64,000 bases of DNA, taken from Pegea sp. RAD2-039. Its lineage: Eukaryota; Chordata; Thaliacea; Salpida; Salpidae. The notes below the pieces were generated by a model, which had not been told where the DNA came from, made no database searches, and was given only the letters and a program-made list of their open reading frames with translations. Of the stretch, positions 51,709 to 64,000 are shown piece after piece. A program made the translations under genes and the position numbers. How positions within the stretch are numbered: the stretch's first letter is position 1; every line of letters begins with the position of its first letter. The stretch spans positions 62,001 to 126,000 of the forward strand of contig JAQGEQ010000306.1 of NCBI GenBank assembly GCA_034620365.1. The letters run 5' to 3'.

Positions 51709-54700
51709 TTAATCATTTTCTTTTCTGTTCTTTTTTCTTTCTTCAATTTTATCAACAAATTCAGCAATTATTTCATAAAGTTTTCGTGAAAGTATTCGTT
51801 GTTGTTCAGCAAGTTGTAAACAATTTGCATAAGTCTGTAAAAAAATCATCAATTTTATTTTCTGTCAACAAAATACAAAATTAATTATTCGAATAACATC
51901 TAACTAAAGCTGCTAAAGTGACTCAAACATCCAAATAAGACTCCTAAATGACCCCAATATCTAACAAAAAGCTCCCAATTGACACTAGCATCCAATAGAA
52001 GCTTCCATTTGATCTTAATATCCAACAAAATCTATAAGAAAACCAAAACTGCTATCAATTCAAAAGTGATTTCTTCCAAATTTACTCTGTCATCAGCTCA
52101 TCAGACCGACAACATGACCACATCATCTCTATTCCTTGTTTCAATCCCGGTTAAACAAAAAAACCTTTATAAAAAACAACTGCTCTAGTAGATTCAGCAT
52201 CTTGACATACAACAACTCCACGACCAACAACACCAGTGAAACAAACTTATGCTACAAATAAATCTTGCATTTGGTGGTTGAAGGTGGTGAGTAGACGCAG
52301 AAGTATCTTCTAGAGATCTTAAAATCTTACCTCAGTACTATTAGAGTCTTGTTTGAGATTCATACTTTGAAATGAAGGAGGCAGGACATGACTGTTGATC
52401 ACTTGAAGGCTTTGTTCACGCGCAAGTTTCTATGGCAACAAAAATATGATTAAAATTTAGTTGAAAGCAAACTAGAGGTAGAAGTGACTCGTTGATTCGA
52501 AATAAAGATCAGAATCAAAATATGCTAATATGATGGAAAAGAATTTTGTTCTTTTGCAAGATTTTCCATTTGAGCTGATAAATGATGAGGACACGTGATC
52601 TTATAGAAGATTTAGATGATGAAGTGATTAAAGACCAAACTGTTTGAAATATTACTAAAGAAGCTAATCAAAGAAAGTCACAAGAATTTGCTGAAAAGAA
52701 AATTGACTCAAATATAACTGAGATTGGTTAGAATCTGATATAATAAAAAAGAGTTGAAGTAGATATAAGTTTTCTAACTTCACAATCAAAACATCTTTCT
52801 ACTTTTGCTAACAAGCAACTAATTAGCACTAAAATTTCTATTCAGCGTTAGAGATGCAAGATATCAAAACAAACAGATGTAACTCTGATACAAGTTGCTA
52901 GAGAGTTTAAAGATCAGAAGAATTAGAAAAAGAAATCATAAATTGATCTTAATGAGATTGAAGATATCAAAACAAACTGATGTAACTCTGATACAAGTTG
53001 TTAGAGAGTTTGAAGATCAGAATAATTAAAAAAGAAATCATATTTTGATCTTAAAGAGATGGAAGATATCAAAACAAACAGATGTAACTCTGATACAAGT
53101 GGTTAAAAAGTTTAAACATCAGAAGAATTAGAAGAAGAAATTATATTTTGATCTTAAAGAGATGGAAGATATCAAAACAAACAGATGTAACTCTGATACA
53201 AGTGGTTAAAGAGTTTGAAGATCAGAAGAATTATAAAAAGAAATCATAAATTGATCTTAAAGAGATGGAAGATATCAAAACAAACTGATGTAACTCTGTT
53301 ACAAGTGGTTAGAAAGTTTGAACATCAAAATAATTAGAAGAAGAAATCATATTTTGATCTTAAAGAGATAAAAGATATCAAAATAAACAGATGTAACTCT
53401 GATACAAGTGGTTAGAAAGTTTGAAGATCAGAATAATTAGAAGAAGAAATCATATTTTGATCTTAATGAGATTGAAGATATCAAAACAAACAGATGTAAC
53501 TCTGATACAAGTGGTTAGAAAGTTTGAACATCAGAATAATTAGAAGAAGAAATCATATTTTGATCTTAAAGAGATGGAAGATATCAAAACAAACAGATGT
53601 AACTCTGATACAAGTGGTTAAAGAGTTTGAAGATCAGAATAATTAGAAGAAGAAATCATATTTTGATCTTGATGAGATGGAAGATATCAAAACAAACAGA
53701 TGTAACTCTGATACAAGTGGTTAGAGAGTTTGAAGATCAGAATAATTAGAAGAAGAAATCATATTTTGATCTTAATGAGATTGAAGATATCAAAACAAAC
53801 AGATGTAACTCTGATACAAGTGGTTAGAAAGTTTGAACATCAGAATAATTAGAAGAAGAAATCATATTTTGATCTTAAAGAGATGGAAGATATCAAAACA
53901 AACTGATGTAACTCTGATACAAGTGGTTAGAGAGTTTGAACATCAGAAGAATTAGAAGAAGAAATCATATTTTGATATTAAAGAGATGGAAGATATCAAA
54001 ACAAACTGATGTAACTCTGATACAAGTGGTTAAAAAGTTTAAACATCAGAATAATTAGAAGAAGAAATCATATTTTGATCTTAATGAGATTGAAGATATC
54101 AAAACAAACTGATGTAACTCTGATACAGGTGGTTAGAAAGTTTGAAGATCAGAATAATTAGAAGAAGAAATCATATTTTGATCTTAATGAGATTGAAGAT
54201 ATCAAAACAAACAGATGTAACTCTGATACAAGTGGTTAGAAAGTTTGAACATCAGAATAATTAGAAGAAATCATATTTTGATCTTAAAGAGATGGAAGAT
54301 ATCAAAACAAACTGATGAAGCTCTGATACAAGTGGTTAGAGAGTTTGAAGATCAGAAGAATTATAAAAAGAAATCATAAATTGATCTTAAAGAGATGGAA
54401 GATATCAAAACAAACTGATGTAACTCTGTTACAAGTGGTTAGAAAGTTTGAACATCAAAATAATTAGAAGAAGAAATCATATTTTGATCTTAAAGAGATG
54501 GAAGATATCAAAACAAACTGATGTAACTCTGATACAAGTGGTTAAAAAGTTTAAACATCAGAATAATTAGAAGAAGAAATCATATTTTGATCTTAATGAG
54601 ATTGAAGATATCAAAACAAACTGATGTAACTCTGATACAGGTGGTTAGAAAGTTTGAAGATCAGAATAATTAGAAGAAGAAATCATATTTTGATCTTAAT

Positions 54701-57700
54701 GAGATGGAAGATATCAAAACAAACAGATGTAACTCTGATATAAGTGGTTAGAAAGTTTGAAGATTAGAATAATTAGAAGAAAAAATCATATTTTGATCTT
54801 AATGAGATGGAAGATATCAAAACAAACAGATGTAACTCTGATATAAGTGGTTAGAAAGTTTGAACATCAGAAGAATTAGAAGAAGAAATCATATTTTGAT
54901 CTTAATGAGATGGAAGATATCAAAACAAACAGATGTAACTCTGATACAAGTGGTTATAAAGTTTAAACATCAGAATAATAAGAAGAAGAAATCATATTTT
55001 GATCTCAAAGAGATGGAAGATATCAAAACGAACAGATGTAACTCTGATACAAGTTGTTAGAGAGTTTGAAGATCAGAATAATTTGAAGAAATCATATTTT
55101 GATCTTGATGAGATGGAAGATATCAAAACAAACTGATGTAACTCTGATACAAGTTGTTAGAGAGTGTGAAGATCAAAATAATTAGAAGAAGAAATCATAT
55201 TTTGATCTCAAAGAGATGGAAGATATCAAAACAAACTGATGTAACTCTGATACAAGTGGTTAGAAAGTTTGAACATCAGAATAATTAGAAGAAGAAATCA
55301 TATTTTGATATTAATGAGATTGAAGATATCAAAACAAACTGATGTAACTCTGATACAAGCGGTTAGAAAGTTTGAACATCAGAATAATTAGAAGAAGAAA
55401 TCATATTTTGATCTTAAAGAGATGGAAGATATCAAAACAAACTGATGTAACTCTGATACAAGTGGTTAGAAAGTTTGAAGATCAGAATAATTAGAAGAAG
55501 AAATCATATTTTGATCTTAATGAGATTGAAGATATCAAAACAAACAGATGTAACTCTGATACAAGTGGTTAGAGAGTTTGAACATCAGAAGAATTAGAAG
55601 AAGAAATCATATTTTGATATTAAAGAGATGGAAGATATCAAAACAAACTGATGTAACTCTGATACAAGTGGTTAAAAAGTTTAAACATCAGAATAATTAG
55701 AAGAAGAAATCATATTTTGATCTTAATGAGATTGAAGATATCAAAACAAACAGATGTAACTCTGATACAAGTGGTTAGAAAGTTTGAACATCAGAATAAT
55801 TAGAAGAAATCATATTTTGATCTTAATGAGATGGAAGATATCAAAACAAACTGATGTAACTCTGATACAAGTGGTTAAAAAGTTTAAACATCAGAATAAT
55901 TAGAAGAAGAAATCATATTTTGATCTTAAAGAGATGGAAGATATCAAAACAAACTGATGTAACTCTGATACAAGTGGTTAGAGAGTTTGAACATCAGAAG
56001 AATTAGAAGAAGAAATCATATTTTGATATTAAAGAGATGGAAGATATCAAAACAAACTGATGTAACTCTGATACAAGTGGTTAAAAAGTTTAAACATCAG
56101 AATAATTAGAAGAAGAAATCATATTTTGATCTTAATGAGATTGAAGATATCAAAACAAACTGATGTAACTCTGATACAGGTGGTTAGAAAGTTTGAAGAT
56201 CAGAATAATTAGAAGAAGAAATCATATTTTGATCTTAATGAGATTGAAGATATCAAAACAAACAGATGTAACTCTGATACAAGTGGTTAGAAAGTTTGAA
56301 CATCAGAATAATTAGAAGAAATCATATTTTGATCTTAAAGAGATGGAAGATATCAAAACAAACTGATGTAACTCTGTTACAAGTGGTTAAAGAGTTTGAA
56401 GATCAGAATAATTAGAAGAAATCATATTTTGATCTTAAAGAGATGGAAGATATCAAAACAAACTGATGTAACTCTGATACAAGTGGTTAGAGAGTTTGAA
56501 GATCAGAAGAATTAGAAGAAATCATATTTTGATCTTAAAGAGATGGAAGATATCAAAACAAACTGATGTAACTCTGATACAAGTGGTTAGAGAGTTTGAA
56601 GATCAGAATAATTAGAAGATGAAATCATATTTTGATCTTAAAGAGATGGAAGATATCAAAACAAACAGATGTAACTCTGATACAAGTTGTTAGAGAGTTT
56701 GAAGATCTGAATAATTAGAAGAAATCATATTTTGATCTTGATGAGATGGAAGATATCAAAACAAACAGATGTAACTCTGATACAAGTGGTTAGAGAGTTT
56801 GAAGATCAGAATAATTAGAAGAAGAAATCATATTTTGATCTTAATGAGATTGAAGATATCAAAACAAACAGATGTAACTCTGATACAAGTTGCTAGAGAG
56901 TTTGAAGATCAGAAGAATTAGAAGAAGAAATCATATTTTGATCTTAATGAGATGGAAGATATCAAAACAAACAGATGTAACTCTGATATAAGTGGTTAGA
57001 AAGTTTGAAGATTAGAATAATTAGAAGAAATCATATTTTGATCTTAATGAGATGGAAGATATCAAAACAAACAGATGTAACTCTGATATAAGTGGTTAGA
57101 AAGTTTGAACATCAGAAGAATTAGAAGAAGAAATCATATTTTGATCTTAATGAGATGGAAGATATCAAAACAAACAGATGTAACTCTGATACAAGTTGTT
57201 AGAGAGTTTGAAGATCAGAATAATTTGAAGAAATCATATTTTGATCTTGATGAGATGGAAGATATCAAAACAAACTGATGTAACTCTGATACAAGTTGTT
57301 AGAGAGTTTGAAGATCATAGTAATTAGAAGAAGAAATCATATTTTAATCTTAATGAGATGGAAGATATCAAAACAAACTGATGTAACTCTGATACAAGTT
57401 GTTAGAGAGTTTGAAGATCAGAAGAATTATAAAAAGAAATCATATTTTGATCTTAATGAGATGGAAGATATCAAAACAAACTGATGTAACTCTGATACAA
57501 GTTGTTAGAGAGTTTGAAGATCAGAAGAATTATAAAAAGAAATCATATTTTGATCTTAATGAGATGGAAGATATCAAAACAAACAGATGTAACTCTGATA
57601 AAAGTGGTTAGAAAGTTTGAAGATCAAAAGAATTAGAAGAAATCATATTTTGATCTTAATGAGATGGAAGATATCAAAACAAACAGATGTAACTCTGATA

Positions 57701-60659
57701 CAAGTGGTTATAAAGTTTAAACATCAGAATAATAAGAAGAAGAAATCATATTTTGATCTCAAAGAGATGGAAGATATCAAAACGAACAGATGTAACTCTG
57801 ATACAAGTTGTTAGAGAGTTTGAAGATCAGAATAATTTGAAGAAATCATATTTTGATCTTGATGAGATGGAAGATATCAAAACAAACTGATGTAACTCTG
57901 ATACAAGTTGTTAGAGAGTTTGAAGATCAGAAGAATTATAAAAAGAAATCATATTTTGATCTTAATGAGATGGAAGATATCAAAACAAACTGATGTAACT
58001 CTGATACAAGTTGTTAGAGAGTTTGAAGATCAGAAGAATTATAAAAAGAAATCATATTTTGATCTTAATGAGATGGAAGATATCAAAACAAACTGATGTA
58101 ACTCTGATACAAGTTGTTAGAGAGTTTGAAGATCAGAAGAATTATAAAAAGAAATCATATTTTGATCTTAATGAGATGGAAGATATCAAAACAAACAGAT
58201 GTAACTCTGATAAAAGTGGTTAGAAAGTTTGAAGATCAAAAGAATTAGAAGAAATCATATTTTGATCTTAATGAGATGGAAGATATCAAAACAAACAGAT
58301 GTAACTCTGATACAAGTTGTTAGAGAGTTTGAAGATCATAGTAATTAGAAGAAGAAATCATATTTTAATCTTAATGAGATGGAAGATATCAAAACAAACT
58401 GATGTAAATCTGATACAAGTTGTTAGAGAGTTTGAAGATCAGAAGAATTATAAAAAGAAATCATATTTTGATCTTAATGAGATGGAAGATATCAAAACAA
58501 ACAGATGTAACTCTGATAAAAGTGGTTAGAAAGTTTGAAGATCAAAAGAATTAGAAGAAATCATATTTTGATCTTAATGAGATGGAAGATATCAAAACAA
58601 ACAGATGTAACTCTGATACAAGTGGTTATAAAGTTTAAACATCAGAATAATTAGAAGAAATCATATTTTGATCTTAAAGAGATGGAAGATATCAAAACAA
58701 ACTGATGAAGCTCTGATACAAGTGGTTAGAGAGTTTGAAGATCAGAATAATAAGAAGAAGAAATCATATTTTGATCTTAATGAGATGGAATATATCAAAA
58801 CAAACTGATGTAACTCTGATACAAGTTGTTAAAAAGTTTGAAGATCAGAAGAAATAGAAGAAGAAATCATATTTTGATCTTAAAGAGATGGAAGATATCA
58901 AAATAAATCATAGAATAAATGGAAAAAGTGAACTTTAAATATTCAGAAGAAGAGATGGAGGATATGAGAATAAACTGGTGCAAGAACCACAATTACCAGG
59001 TTTAGATCTAGCTGATCACTCAAACTATAAAAATGTTCAATACATTTCTCCAATTTCAGGTTAGCATTGACATCAACAGCTTTTCTAAAAAGAAAAATCA
59101 AATTTGTATTTTGAAACACCAAAAAAAACTTTGAAATCTTACTTAACTTCATCCACAGCTAAATTAGCACTGAAGTTTTGACTAGCAACTTGCATCAAAT
59201 TCTATTAAAATAAATTGTTACATTTAAATGTAGATACTTGTTTACTTACAACTAAGGATTCACGTAGAGCTGGTAGAAGACTTTTTGCTTTTACAATTGG
59301 ATCTACATCTCTTGGATGGTCAGATGGTGGTCGAGATGGTTGGCTTGAAGTTGGTTGTTGGATGGTGCTGGTTGTAGGTGTTGGTTGAAGTTGTCTGTTT
59401 ACTGGAAGTCTCGGTCTTGGTCCTTAATAATTAAAGAAAATTATTTATATAAATATAATCAAATAATTTATATTATAAATCATAGAATAGTTATTTGAGA
59501 TCCACATTTGAAAAACTTTAATTAAAATTGGATTGAGATACTTAAGGACCTAAAAAGATGTTGTAGGGATTTGAGATACTTAAGGACCTAAAAAGATGTT
59601 GTAGGGATTTGATAGATACTTAAGTTTGTGAGTATTTATAAAAAATGGTTTGCTACAACAAAGAATGGTTCTGCTGGTTGTGTTAAGGAAGTGTAGTTAA
59701 AAACAAAGCATAATACAGTGAGATATAAAAGAATTGATACATTTATAATACTTTAAAACTAGAAATAATTCATTGAAAGTTTAATATTTAAGTAATTGTA
59801 CAAAATAATACTTTTTAAGTAAGAATTTAATTTCTAAATTTTATATATTAAGTTATAAAATTTAATTGATAATTTCTAAATGTAGAAAACATTTCTATAA
59901 AAAGTAATAAAATATTCCAGTTTGACTTTAGAAGTATACATAATCTCAAAATCAGATATATGAACAGCAAATTTATGAGAAAAAATCTTTAACTTTCAAA
60001 AATTGTCTCAACAATTCAACTAAAAAATAATTATGTTTTATAAATAATATTTCAAAAACCTAAAGTTGTATAAATTCATAAATGAATATAATTTGGATAT
60101 TTAATTAAAAGATTTAATTTTTAATTATGAATAATTAAAATTATAATATTCAAACTAAATAACAAAATAAATATTTAATAAAAGTAGCCTAAACATATTT
60201 CTACAGATTTAAAGTATTTTAAAATTATGAATCCTGAAAATTATGATAAAATTTTATAATCAAAACAATAAAATAAATTATAAGATTTAAAAAAACTATA
60301 TTTAAAACTTTATAATCTTTTTAAATTTATATTTATTGGTTAAAACTATTTATTGTTAAAAAATAATAAATATTTTAGTAAAATAATAAAAAAAATAAAT
60401 TCATATTTAATACAACAAAGTTTTAAGAATAACTAAAAAACTTTTTAAATAAAAAATCAAGAAAAACTAACTTAAATAATTAACAACAAAAATAAATTTC
60501 AGAAAAAACAAACTAACCAACAAGCATCTGTGGGTTTTGGTTAACTGGTTGCGAAACTTGACTTGGTTGCTGAGGTTGTTGCTGCAGAAAAACACCAGGT
60601 CTATGATGTTGGTTGACATTTGGATTATTACTGATATTAGATGGTAGACGGTAAGACAT
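51709..60659 (-). CDS. MED29: Mediator subunit 29 (Intersex homologue), right copy
   Basis: Minus-strand exons 60659-60518, 59422-59250, 59201-59143, 59084-58997, 52429-52331 and 51834-51709. They have exactly the lengths of the left copy (142, 173, 59, 88, 99, 126 nt) and the same phases and splice sites, so a second full-length 228-residue Mediator subunit is encoded. I saw no stop or frameshift. The gene spans 8.95 kb against 4.7 kb on the left because intron 4 is 6.57 kb. Two intact copies imply a recent duplication, continuing gene conversion, or two haplotypes placed in one contig. Confidence 0.86.
52855..58915. repeat. 103-bp minisatellite in MED29 intron 4, right copy (about 59 units)
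   Basis: Same unit as the left array in inverted orientation (AGATGTAACTCTGATACAAG, 'GAGATGGAAGATATCAAAAC'). Unit variants of about 97-103 bp (GAAGAAG gain or loss; ACATCAG/GATCAG) recur in blocks; for example, the AATAATAAGAAG plus AAAACGAACAG pair at about 54970 recurs at about 57730, showing kilobase-scale internal duplication. Short frames in it (MEDIKTNRCNSD) are artefacts. Confidence 0.95.
59425..60517. other. MED29 intron 1, right copy
   Basis: AT-rich intron with about two units of the 38-bp minisatellite at 59530-59630; otherwise matches the left intron. Confidence 0.6.
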
Positions 60660-61403
60660 ATTTGATTAGTACTAGAAACAAACTGATTCCAAATCTCTAG
60701 CTTAACATGTTGGATTGTAGAAAACACTAATCGCGTCTAAAATGGCGTTTTTACTGTTTGAAATATGTTTTTATTGTAAATTAAATAAATTATTTTAAGA
60801 TTACTTGTCTTTGAGGCTAAGAAAAAAGTTTTCTATGAACGTAAAATTATTTCCAAGTATTTACAATTAAACTGTTTATATGAATGAATTAAAAAGTACA
60901 ATGCTTTTGTTGATCAAAAGTCAAAAATGTTTTCGAATTTGCATTTAAAATCAATTAATAGTTTTTCTATTTCTTCAAAATTAATTCTTCAAATCTGATT
61001 CATTTTTTTTGATCATATATCAAACTTTTCAAAAGTATTCTGTAATTAATTTATTTAGTAATTATTGCTTTCAGTTTGCTAAGTTAATTCTTATTTTAGT
61101 TTCCATCAGCAAGTTGCCATCTACAAGTTTATTTATAAAGTAAATATACTGCAATTAAGTATTTGTACTAAAATCTATAATTTGCATAAACCTTCCTAAA
61201 AATATCATAAAAACAATACAAATGATATTTCTTTATACATTCTTTAGTTAAAGACTTATTTTTCATATTCTTTTTACTATAAAAGTCATTAGATGAAGTC
61301 ATTAGGTCTATAAAAGTCATTAGATGGTAAAACTAAGAATCTCTAGACCTCTTTTGTAATTTGCTTCAAAAAAAAATTTGCCAAAAAAAATTAAAAAACA
61401 AAG

Positions 61404-61429
61404 TGCCTCGACCCGGAAGTGAACTAGGT

Positions 61430-61471
<42 letters not shown>

Positions 61472-61476
61472 AAGGT
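61404..61476 (-). tRNA. tRNA-Phe-like gene (GAA), decaying, right arm
   Basis: Minus-strand counterpart of the left tRNA-Phe. It shares the TTCACTT T-loop and in addition has CCTAG/CCGGG in the T-stem (one mismatch) and ACCTTGA at the 5' end (first pair A-C). D-loop differs by one base (AGTTGGGA). Anticodon GAA is kept. Probably a pseudogene. Confidence 0.6.
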
Positions 61477-61699
61477 TTATTACGACCCTAGGATTAATAA
61501 ATAAATAATTTTGATTTAAATTGTAATTTAAAAACATAAAAATAAATTACTTTTCATGATATCGAGCCGAATTATTCAAAACTTGAAAATATTTACAATA
61601 AAAATTTGTAGCATATTGAACTGATTTAAAAATGTCACTTAAGAATTTTTTATTTGGAAAGTTTATCTTCAGATTTTAATAGAATCTAAAATATACTTT

Positions 61700-62985
61700 C
61701 ATTTTATATTAATGTTTCTAAAATGAAAATTGTTAATCGTACAAAAGATAACTTAAAAGCTGTATGTAGCAAAATTGAGTTATAAACAATTCAAAATATA
61801 CAAAATTAAGTTTCAACTTTTGCTATCAAAACACATTATTCTTCATTTATACTTTTTTCAAACAATAATTTTTATATTATATATTTTTATTATTATTCAA
61901 TTTTGTTTTAAATAATTAGTGTTATGAGTTAAAATACTCTAAAAAGCTTTTTTAAACATCTTTTTTATATAACCATCTAAGAAAAAATAATCTAAGATTT
62001 TTTTTATAGTTTTATCGATTCAAAGATAAATAGATTTAAAACTAAGAAAGTTCTGTTATTTATATTTTTATAATATATATATATATTCTATTATATAAAA
62101 AGGAAATTAATAATATTATAAAATTTTTATAGAAATATTTATTAGGTTTTTTTTTTAGCCAATTTAGCAACTACCAATGAAAATTTTCTAGAATTTTAGA
62201 ATTTAAATTTGAAAATGTTTAATTTAAAAATCGTTTTTTACAATTTTTTTATTAAAATTTTTTGTTTTTTATTCAAAACTTTTTATATAAATTCATACTC
62301 GGAAATGGTTTTTTATTAAACACAGAAATTATCTACTTGAAACTCGACATGAATATTTTGGAAGATACAACGAGGTATATTTGTTAATAAATTTATTTCT
62401 ATTTGATCTTTACTTTTTCAATTTTTGTTTAAATCTTTAAAAACTCAGAAAATAATTTATTGTTGAATTTATTATTAATATTTATTAACTTTTTATTTTG
62501 GCATCTACCTTTAAAAATGATAGAAATTTATTTGTAAAAAAAGTTTTAAAGGTTTTTAGCGATTAACTTCTTAAGAAATTAAAACTAAATTCTTTTATAA
62601 AGTTTAGTAAGTTTAGTTTTGAGTAAATTTTGTAGGTTTATCTTTATATAAATTTAAAAGATTTTATTAGATTATTTAACTAATATAAACATCTTTTTTA
62701 TGTTTATTATTTTACAATTTGTTACATATCTAAACTTAAAATTTAAATTTAATTTTGTTAAACATCAAATTCATGGCAAATTTTTCTTTCTTTTTAAAAA
62801 CATAAATTAATCTAGAAACTCAAATTCTATTATATTATTATATTTCAATATTTAATTTGTCTATTGCTTATTTTCTATACTTATTTTAAGTTATATTTAA
62901 AATGAAATTGTTTATATAATAGAATTATTATAATAATCTCATATAGTTTTATAAATGTTTTAACTTTTTTAATTCTTTTATTTCT
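61700..62985. other. AT-rich DNA, mirror of 37.8-39.1 kb
   Basis: No gene seen. Matches the left arm in reverse complement. Confidence 0.5.
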
Positions 62986-62987
62986 AT

Positions 62988-63281
62988 TCAGAAAATCTTG
63001 CAGTTGGTCAGCAAAATGTTTGTAAGATCTAGGACCTCCTGAACATACTCTGGGACCTCCTGAACATACTCTAGGACTTCCTGAACATACTCTAGGACCT
63101 CCTGAGTATACTTTTTAACAGATTTAATCTCAGATAGTTTAAGCTTCAACTGCTCTCGACCTTGATGGTTTCCATCAGAAGTTAAGACTTCCACTTGTGA
63201 TGTAATCTCAGCAAACTGCATCACGTGAACATTCTCACCTATATCTCTGGTGTTTGGGTTTATACAAACCACCATCTTCAC
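62988..63281 (-). pseudogene. KIF23: KIF23/MKLP1-like kinesin fragment, right arm
   Basis: Mirror of 37493-37786. Begins VVCINPNTRDIGENVHVMQF then 'AEITSQVEV', one step closer to the family consensus (FAE) than the left copy (FTE). The repeat segment reads VQEVLEY here against VQEVPEN on the left. Same length, 97 codons. Confidence 0.55.
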
Positions 63282-64000
63282 TTTGTGTCTTTTGCTCTGA
63301 TCATTTTGCTCTCAGTAAAAGTATGTCTTTCTACTGCCAGTCTTACTGAAGAATTATTTCTTCGATTTCAACGCCTTCTTGTATTTTCTGATTAATTTCT
63401 CGTACTTTAAGTTGTGAGATATTAGCCAGAGCATCTGCATTTACTCTGTAGTTGTATTTATTTACTATATATGTTTACTAGCAATCTATATTTACTCTGC
63501 ATTCCGTTCTTGTCTCTCAGCTTCTTTTCTATTTATTATTTAGGTTTTCCATTCACAAAACCCGGAATATTAAAATGTCAACATTTTGTGCTTATTTATT
63601 CAAACTAATAAAATAAATGTCAAAAAGTTTCTATCTTTCAAAACAATGAATGTTCTCTAAATATTATTATGTTAAAAGTTAATAAAATTGTTATTATTAT
63701 TTTTAAGGAGCTTATTTTTAAGTTAATGTTATCAAACTAGAAAGTAGAATAGTTAAGAACATGAAGATTAAGTTTCTATATAGATATTATTTGTGAAAAT
63801 GTGTGTTAGCTGGAGGTACTCTTTGCATTTCTTGAAATGAAAAAAATAAATTTAAATTCTCTAAATGAATCTGTATGTTCTTTTTGTATTTCTTCTTATA
63901 TGATTATAAAAGTTTATTTTCTAAATTGAATATTTTTTCAAATATCTTTAGTTTCTTCATTTAATTATTTTGTGATGTTGAAACTAGCTTTAGTATAAAA

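Larger units (their letters stand above)
51028..64000. repeat. Right arm of the large inverted duplication (continues past the window)
   Basis: Reverse complement of 36775-45492. The arm is longer (about 13 kb) almost entirely because the MED29 intron-4 minisatellite is about 4.4 kb larger. The match is still running at position 64000. Confidence 0.9.

Noticed and set aside
52855-58915. Many short MEDIKTNRCNSD frames and the thought of a CRISPR-like array
   Set aside because: Units are contiguous with no distinct spacers, about 103 bp long and intronic; it is a minisatellite.

Overview
The window looks like AT-rich nuclear DNA from an invertebrate animal. The evidence is short spliced introns (about 50-500 bp, GT..AG, T-rich acceptors), TATA-box promoters, scattered nuclear tRNA genes (Ala, Gly, Asn, Phe), 5'-truncated LINE copies, tRNA-headed SINE-like repeats, minisatellites, and a Mediator subunit of animal type (MED29). 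I cannot assign a phylum. Nothing bacterial, viral or CRISPR-like was seen. All spliced models were built by hand from reading frame, splice signals and intron phase; none has transcript support.

Region 1 (4-25 kb) is a cluster of secreted and membrane genes: a CAP/SCP protein (4.4 kb), a receptor-like terminal exon (8.2 kb), five small secreted-peptide genes and a C-type lectin-like membrane protein (24.6 kb). The peptide genes are at 6.2, 9.7, 15.9, 18.2 and 20.0 kb. All have a signal peptide, an acidic Asp/Glu-rich segment with 'DDV' repeats and phase-0 introns. Two encode strongly basic segments after the acidic one, and three end in short exons with a hydrophobic/basic start. This is the precursor layout of secreted cationic or amphipathic peptides. 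Between them lie large minisatellites: 24 bp, 14 bp, a 4.2-kb array of 13-bp units with a 467-bp higher-order period, and a 2.4-kb array of 21-bp units resembling the peptide genes' own 'VDDVI' coding DNA.

Region 2 (28.0-34.8 kb) is one large receptor gene that I could follow through about 20 exons with compatible phases. It encodes a signal peptide, a poly-Asn tract (frame slipped in this sequence), a C-type lectin domain, an Ig-like domain, fibronectin-III-like sequence, one transmembrane helix, and a cytoplasmic tail built from small, mostly phase-1 exons carrying tyrosine motifs (LYENL, LYDTP, LYETI and others). A tRNA-Gly and several LINE/SINE fragments sit in its introns.

Region 3 (36.8-64 kb) is a large inverted duplication. 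The left arm is about 36.8-45.5 kb, the right arm 51.0 kb to beyond the window end, and the 5.5-kb spacer holds decayed lectin-gene fragments. Each arm has an apparently intact six-exon MED29 gene, a KIF23-like kinesin fragment and a tRNA-Phe-like gene. The arms differ mainly in a 103-bp minisatellite in MED29 intron 4 (about 1.7 kb left, 6.1 kb right).

Together the left half looks like a fast-evolving locus for surface recognition and secreted peptides, and the right half like a recent segmental duplication of a housekeeping gene.
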